DNA of 64,000 bases from Diphasiastrum complanatum (lineage: Eukaryota > Streptophyta > Lycopodiopsida > Lycopodiales > Lycopodiaceae). The stretch is taken from assembly GCA_029204225.1 (NCBI GenBank), contig CM055102.1:9497456-9561455 (forward strand), read 5' to 3'. The position numbers and the translations under genes were made by a program. The notes below the pieces were generated by a model. The model ran no database searches. It was not told where the DNA came from and saw only the letters and a program-made list of their open reading frames with translations. This document shows positions 59,001 to 64,000 of this stretch, piece after piece (position 1 is the stretch's first letter; each line of letters opens with the position of its first letter).

Positions 59001-59692
59001 TCAATGTTTCATGGGCACATTTTGTACGTCGTTTCGAAACGCGTATGAAACGTCTGGTTCAGGTTCGAAACTGGAAAAAAAATTTAGGTTTTTTTTTTTT
59101 TTTTGGAAAATGTATTTTTGAGGGTTTTTGGGGTTTACAGATGTCATAGAAAGTCTAGTAACAAGTAGATACATCCAATTTCGTGAGAATGCTCTAGAGA
59201 ATGCAATTTCAAGAAGAGAAGCTGTGTATGGTGACTATGGTCACTTTCCTCAATCAATTATTGATACTGTCATGGATAGGTTATTAGGTTGCGAGAATCT
59301 ATTCATGCCCATTGCCAGTACATACTACAAAGCTTACGGCGCGGTTTTTGGGGTTTACAGATGTCATAGACAGTGTAGTAACAAGCAGATACATCCAATT
59401 TCATGAGAATGCTCTAGAGAATGCAATTTCAAGAGGAGAAGCTGTGTATGGTGACTATGGTCACTTTCCTTAGTCAATTATTGATACTATCATGGATAGG
59501 CTATTAGGTTGTGAGAATTGCCCATTGCCAGTACATACTACAAAGCTTATGGCGCTGTTTCAAAAAAAAAAAAAATTGGTTTTTATTTTTTTCAGTCGTT
59601 TCGAATTCTGAAACAACATTTCGAAACGGGGTCGTTTCGTACGTCCCGTTTCGAACGCTTTTCAACGTTCGAAACGCGTTTCGTGGAAACAC
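59001..59692. mobile_element. Mutator-like insertion with 9-bp target duplication and duplicated exon-like cargo
   Basis: It splits the gag core. AACTGGATC occurs on both flanks (about 58992-59000 and 59693-59703 region), a 9-bp duplication typical of Mutator-like elements. The ends share GTTTC and both subterminal regions are packed with TTTCGAAACG-type palindromes. The interior has two adjacent copies of about 225 bp, each beginning GGGGTTTACAGATGTCATAG. The first reads as an open protein-like segment (TSRYIQFRENALENAISRRE, DYGHFPQSIIDTVMDRLLG); the second has a stop. No transposase. A captured gene exon (Pack-MULE style) is likely but its source is unknown. Confidence 0.72.
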
Positions 59693-59705
59693 TGAACTGG
59701 ATCTT

Positions 59706-60132
59706 CTAAGGACCAGTCTTAGGGTAGATCTGAAAATATGTGTCAAGCTTAGCAAACCAATTCTCTAATAAGCTCCCGTTAGAGGAACCGGAATAGGTAG
59801 CAAGCTGTACCCTATCACGAAAGTATGGAGCAAAGTGTGGCTCAGGAAGTGGGGGACGTGAAAAAAAACCAGGAGGTGGGTTAGGTGGAATGAACGTTCC
59901 ACCACCAGGTTGATGGAAATCCAAATGGAGGGGGAGTCCCAAACGAAGGAAAAACAGGAGCTTTACCAGGACCCTGAGGCTGTAAAGAATCAATCTGCGA
60001 CTGCATAGTAGCAAAGCCGGTCATAACTGTATCGAAGCGAAGAACGAGGTCAGAAAGGGTATCATTTATGCGACGAAACTGATCGGATAAGTTTTCCTGA
60101 GTAGTCTCACTCGGGGTAGGTGAATGTGCCAT
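59706..60132 (-). pseudogene. Chromovirus gag, N-terminal half
   Basis: From the ATG at about 60132 (MAHSPTPSETTQENLSDQFR), a coiled-coil segment (INDTLSDLVLRFDTVMTGFA) and Pro-rich stretch lead, after a frameshift near 59900, to YSGSSNGSLLENWFAKLDTYFQ, the gag core start. The core is then cut by the insertion. Confidence 0.82.
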
Positions 60133-60249
60133 AATGATAGTGGAAGGAATAGACGAAAACTTGAGGGAGCGGACTCTTGTCGTCACCCCAAATTAGTTCA
60201 TCAAAACCATTATTATCACAACTAAGAAAGGCTAGCAATCAACAGATGA

Positions 60250-60615
60250 AAAAAAGTGAAGATGGCTGTAAAAGTGCACTGGACAGCCAGGAGGGAAATG
60301 TCAAATTGGAATATCAAACGGAGTCGGAATTCCGTGAAATGTGGTTTAGGATGGGCGCTGGAAAGCCTTTTGATAAACTGTGAAAGATGGCTGGAAATAG
60401 AAAAAATAATAGGCGAAAGTGACAATCCTAAAGGGCAGGGGCAGCGATGAACAGGTTGAAGGATTTTGGAAATCTGGAATAGCAAACGATGACGGAATTG
60501 GGTGATTTTTGGATGAGGATGGGCGCTGGACAGGCTGGGAAAAAATTGTGGAAGATGGCTGCAAACTGGGAAAATATTGGATGAAAGTGACAGGTTGGAA
60601 GGCAGGGACATCGAT
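60250..60615 (-). repeat. Tandem repeats in the chromovirus leader
   Basis: Between primer site and gag, a unit of about 167 bp occurs twice (about 60303 and 60470; shared GATGGGCGCTGGA, AAGATGGCTG.AAA, GAAAGTGACA), with a partial third copy before them. Confidence 0.7.
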
Positions 60616-60814
60616 GGAAAGGAAGAGAGGAGGAGCGTTGGGCAGCAGGGAAGAGAGGGAGCAAAGTAGGGGGAGCCCGGGCAGGAAGGAGTATAAGGGG
60701 CAGTGAGGGAGCAGGGCTGTCAAGGCAACAATGCAGAGCTGTAGGAACAGCGATGGAGGAGCAGGGCAAGGCAGCAAAAGAAAAAAAAATTCCCAAGATT
60801 AAGCTCAAGAAAGT

Positions 60815-60826
60815 GCTCTGATACCA
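60815..60826 (-). other. Primer-binding site of the chromovirus
   Basis: The minus strand reads TGGTATCAGAGC, the tRNA-iMet site, two bases from the LTR end. Confidence 0.93.
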
Positions 60827-60828
60827 AG

Positions 60829-61264
60829 TTACGAATAGAGCCACAGCCAATCTAGAGCTAAGCTATGAAAACATCACATAAGCAAGACGTAAGCTATGAA
60901 AGCAGCACATAAGCAAGACTTAACCCTAGAAAGCAGGAGAGGGAGATTAAGGAGACTAAAGAGAGAGATCAATATCATCAGCTGAATAACAAATGACATA
61001 GTTGCCCTACTTATAGCCAAGAGGAAGCCCTAAAAGGAAGCTTCTGGTGGCTAGGGCCCAACTGGGAGGGATAATAGTGCGCCCTCCAAGAAGGCCCCCA
61101 CTCTCCAGTAATATGTCCAAATGGCCTAATAATGAATAATAAGGCCAAAGGCCAACCATATAGTCTAAGTGTCACTAATGAATAAAAAGGGCCCAAGGCC
61201 TCCTTATGCATAAAGTAAAGTAAATGTAAATGGACGCGGCGAATGTAATTAGCCAAGTCCATAA
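60829..61264 (-). mobile_element. Gypsy chromovirus 5' LTR
   Basis: Partner of 55081-55521. The full element spans about 55081-61264 (6.2 kb, including the 0.7-kb insertion). No convincing target duplication at the outer ends. Confidence 0.93.
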
Positions 61265-62400
61265 TTGTGATGCACATGAGGTGAACAGAAAATTTTTATT
61301 TGAGAAATGGCACTTGCAGCATGAAAGATACCTGCAAACAAACGACAACAATGAAACACAAAAAAGAAAAACGCCTGTATAAAATCACTACAGAAACAAC
61401 ATTCTAAACAAATCTCCAAATCTTCAAACTCTCCAGAATCCACAAACGTAGTACTACCAGAAATGCTTATGCAAAATACAAGCTTCCACGAACACCACTT
61501 GAAATATCACCCTGCTATGAAAACCCTGCTACAAACACCAAAAAACCCTACAGCACCGAGCCAGCCATCTCCACAGGCAGCAAGGACAGTGAGGGCGCCA
61601 TCTCCACAAGCAACGAGGACAGTGAGGGCGCCATCTCCATGAGCATCTCCATGAGCAGCGAGGCCATATCATCGAGCAACAAGCGCGCCTCCTAAGCTAT
61701 GGCAAAGGTGACTAACCAAGATAGGCATATGGCACAAGATGATCTAGATGGGTTGCAATTGTGACTTGGACAGATCGTCTGGCAAGTTGTTCGAGTTGTA
61801 GGTTTAGGATGAGTGTTATGGACGCAATGTTAGAGTTCGTTGGGACGTCGGGACATTTTGAGTATCCAACTTGCCATGGTTATTTTCACCATGCCATGTC
61901 AAGGGGTAGAGATTGTTATTAGTAGTCGGATGGGTTATAGACATGGAGAACTAGTCGAGGCTTGATCAATTGTCAGATTCTTGTGTGCCCCAAGCACCAA
62001 AATGGGAGGTAAGACTACACAAATAGTGGTTTTAGGTGGATAGGAGTTTTACTCTCACCATCGACAAATTTGAACTCCACGAGCTTGAAGGAGAGGCACA
62101 CAAAAAAAGCAAAAGCATCTTCTTTAGTTTCTCAAAACATATATGATGCTTAGCCCAGCTCTTTTGTTTCGATTGTATTTGTGAATCTTAACATCATAGT
62201 GTTTCCTACAAAAAAGGTGCTTGGGTGCTTTTGATGCCTTTTCTAGATCACTAAACCCGGAATGCAAACTTCAAACTTGAAAGACAAAACTTAAAACTTA
62301 AAATCCGAAAGGGCAATGGGCATAGATTCTAGAGTGTTAGAGAGCATACTGGGCCCATGCCTTCTTGAGGGGTGCTAGCTGCTCGTTAACAGAAGCCCGC
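61265..62400. other. Spacer with a short 33-bp tandem repeat
   Basis: CATCTCCACA.GCA.C.AGGACAGTGAGGGCGC occurs twice (61566-61631) followed by related CATCTCCATGAGCA units. No gene supported. Confidence 0.5.
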
Positions 62401-62655
62401 TTAACAACAAGTCCTCGTCTTGAGATGCCAATTCAACAACCCTAGTGATGGCTGTCCGATCGCACTCACTGTGGCCATCAGCTTCCTCCATGCAGGTGTC
62501 TTAGCAAGATGAAAAGGCAGATCGCAGGTGTAGCACTGTTGGATTGCAACCTTCTGCCATCGCTTTGGGAGCAAAGCTGGCCCACATAATAATCTCAGCC
62601 CCCTAGCTGTGTAGTGCGGCCTCCCCGTCCACCTTATACTCTGGATGGTGGCCAT
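62401..62655 (-). pseudogene. hAT transposase remnant, DUF659-like start
   Basis: The minus frame contains LPKRWQKVAIQQCYTCDLPF and HLAKTPAWRKLMATVSAIG. This fits the DUF659 opening of hAT transposases (...a..f...iPF....sp.f..m..ai...G). No further catalytic or dimerisation (hATC) region follows on the left, so it is truncated. Confidence 0.55.
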
Positions 62656-62982
62656 GGTAAGGAGCTAAGCCTAAAGGTGGTGGTGCCATGAAGGATCCAA
62701 TACCAACAGTTCAAGTACTAGGCCTTGGCTCATCTGGAGCCCTGACCTCTCCGTGAGAAGAGATGGATGTGCGATGTTCAACCAGGGGGCATGACTTGGT
62801 AGCCTTTGGCTGTGTCATTGATGCATCTCGATTTGCATAGTGCAAAAAAAAAAAAAACAATAAAATTGACTATTTAGATATTGAAAAAGCACATTGAAAA
62901 TTAAAAACATAGATGATAATAAATTATGATAGTTTTTTAAACTTCAATAGTTGAGTCTCAGAGTTGAGAGTTGGAACTTGAA

Positions 62983-63204
62983 TCACGAGCTTTTACCTTT
63001 GGGCCTCGAAGGGCCGGCCTTGTCCACTGCAACAAGAGTGAGTAACGTGTCAGGAGCGTGCATGCAAGCGACGATGTCGTGCCCCCTGATACGTAGTAAA
63101 TGTGCCTTAATGTGTGTAGGCCCACCTGTGTTAAGTATTGTGGCAATATCGGCACATCCATATCTTTGTGCCCGATGTGCCATAGCCTGCAGCAACGATA
63201 ACAT
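62983..63204 (-). pseudogene. hAT-associated BED-finger-like remnant
   Basis: The minus frame reads GGPTHIKAHLLRIRGHDIVAC, which resembles the G.T.lK.HL....G..V..C half of BED zinc fingers at the N-terminus of hAT transposases. It lies upstream (minus) of the DUF659-like piece at the expected distance, supporting one decayed hAT gene. The first zinc Cys pair is not evident. Confidence 0.5.
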
Positions 63205-63222
63205 GCTCTCATAGGGGATGCC

Positions 63223-63298
63223 TAGCCCTCGGCGTGGTGGGCTGTGGCCACTGGAGCTTGACCTCTCTCTCCTCTCTGACTTGAGTGGTAATGAGTAC

Positions 63299-63357
<59 letters not shown>

Positions 63358-63502
63358 ACTTTAGTAATGAGTACTAAGTTTTAACTAGTAACTTCTAAGT
63401 TAGAAGCATAGTTGCCCAGAAACGTGTTTCCCTCGGCATGGTGGGCTGTGGCCACTGGAGCTTGACCTCTCTCTCCTCTCTGACTTGAGTGGTAATGAGT
63501 AC

Positions 63503-63564
<62 letters not shown>

Positions 63565-63637
63565 AGTAATGAGTACTAAGTTTTAACTAGTAACTTCTAA
63601 GTTAGAAGCATAGTTGCCCAGAAACGCGTTTCTAGGC
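63223..63637. repeat. Tandem duplication of about 205 bp, each with (CT)n
   Basis: Copies start at about 63223 and 63431 (CCCTCGGC.TGGTGGGCTG). Both contain TGAGTGGTAATGAGTACTAA, a (CT)n array (63303-63355; 63507-63563), then TTAGTAATGAGTACTAAG and GCCCAGAAACG.GTTTC. The flanks are nearly identical, so the duplication is young. Confidence 0.93.
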
Positions 63638-63700
63638 AAAAATGTTTCTAGAAACGCGTTTCTAAAAAACGCGAAACGTGTTTCTGGGTCAGAATCCCAA
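63610..63700. repeat. GAAACGCGTTTC palindrome cluster
   Basis: Several AGAAACGCGTTTCT-type palindromes in 80 bp, followed by a poly-A tract. This resembles the ends of the insertion at 59001-59692 and suggests a related element starting here. Confidence 0.65.
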
Positions 63701-64000
63701 AAAAAAAAAAAAAAGAAAAGGATATTCATGATTTGCATTGCTTTCCAGGTTATACTAAATTGTTCATTTCCTAGTTCTCCCTCAAAGAAACTCATATATC
63801 TATTAGTAAAAGCTACTAGACGAGCACCCATCAATGGTATACATAGTTTCCACTAAAAGTTTCCAGCCTCTCCCATCCCACGACTTAACGTCTCCTTTGT
63901 AGAAATGGCTGTGCCATGCATATCAACTTGAGCCACACCATGCATTCACATATTTTTGAGGTCCTAGATGTAGCTAGATAAGGCCCTAACTGCCAAAACA
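63701..64000. other. Right-edge sequence without a gene
   Basis: No supported ORF or repeat besides the poly-A tract at its start. Confidence 0.5.

Noticed and set aside
60222-60850. Three long minus-strand frames rich in Pro, Ser and Leu
   Set aside because: They lie in the chromovirus leader and are produced by the purine-biased tandem repeat; no gag or other motif.

Overview
This window is plant nuclear DNA dominated by transposable elements. The evidence is plant-type Ty1/copia and Ty3/gypsy retrotransposons with initiator-Met-tRNA primer sites, GT-AG introns, a wall-associated-kinase relic, and a nuclear gene for a thylakoid-lumen cyclophilin. Long (AG)n/(CT)n arrays recur throughout. 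The sequence does not let me name the species; nothing looks bacterial or like an organelle genome.

Layout. 1-3.4 kb: copia and gypsy pol fragments on the minus strand. 3.4-5.4 kb: degenerate tandem repeats, a GGCGCC-rich patch and a complete 522-bp MITE (4836-5357). 5.5-9.2 kb: a tandem LTR-leader/LTR-leader arrangement (minus) followed by a decayed copia pol (plus). 10.1-12.9 kb: three or four unassigned ORFs/genes, one with a clear GT-AG intron, probably partly transposon-derived. 13-23.7 kb: mostly gene-poor, with a WAK-like pseudogene at 16.7-18.0 kb. 23.8-25.2 kb: the best host gene, a three-exon cyclophilin of the CYP28 type (minus). 25.3-26.9 kb: a GC-rich island with three promoter-like modules and long hairpins. 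27.87-33.88 kb: a full-length copia element (minus) with 650-bp LTRs whose reverse transcriptase core is replaced by about 1.1 kb of unrelated, largely open sequence. It sits inside a second copia element (33.9-37.6 kb) whose 3' half is missing. 37.8-40.55 kb: a multi-exon DNA-transposon-like gene (minus) with a transposase-like module and an Ulp1-type Cys box. 41.1-49.7 kb: a decayed Tat/Athila-like gypsy element (plus) with an extra coiled-coil ORF after integrase and a U3-only LTR piece inside gag. 49.7-55 kb: microsatellites, tandem duplications and a promoter/5'-leader-like segment. 55.08-61.26 kb: a gypsy chromovirus (minus) with both LTRs and a chromodomain, its gag split by a Mutator-like insertion with a 9-bp target duplication. 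62.4-64 kb: a hAT transposase relic and further duplications.

Only CYP28 looks like an intact conserved host gene. Most other coding sequence belongs to mobile elements at different stages of decay. The most unusual items are the copia element lacking RT, the Ulp1-containing transposon gene, the exon-like duplication carried by the Mutator-like insertion, and the GC-rich hairpin island. LTR differences counted by eye (about 2.5% for the copia element, about 4.6% for the chromovirus) suggest both are fairly recent insertions.
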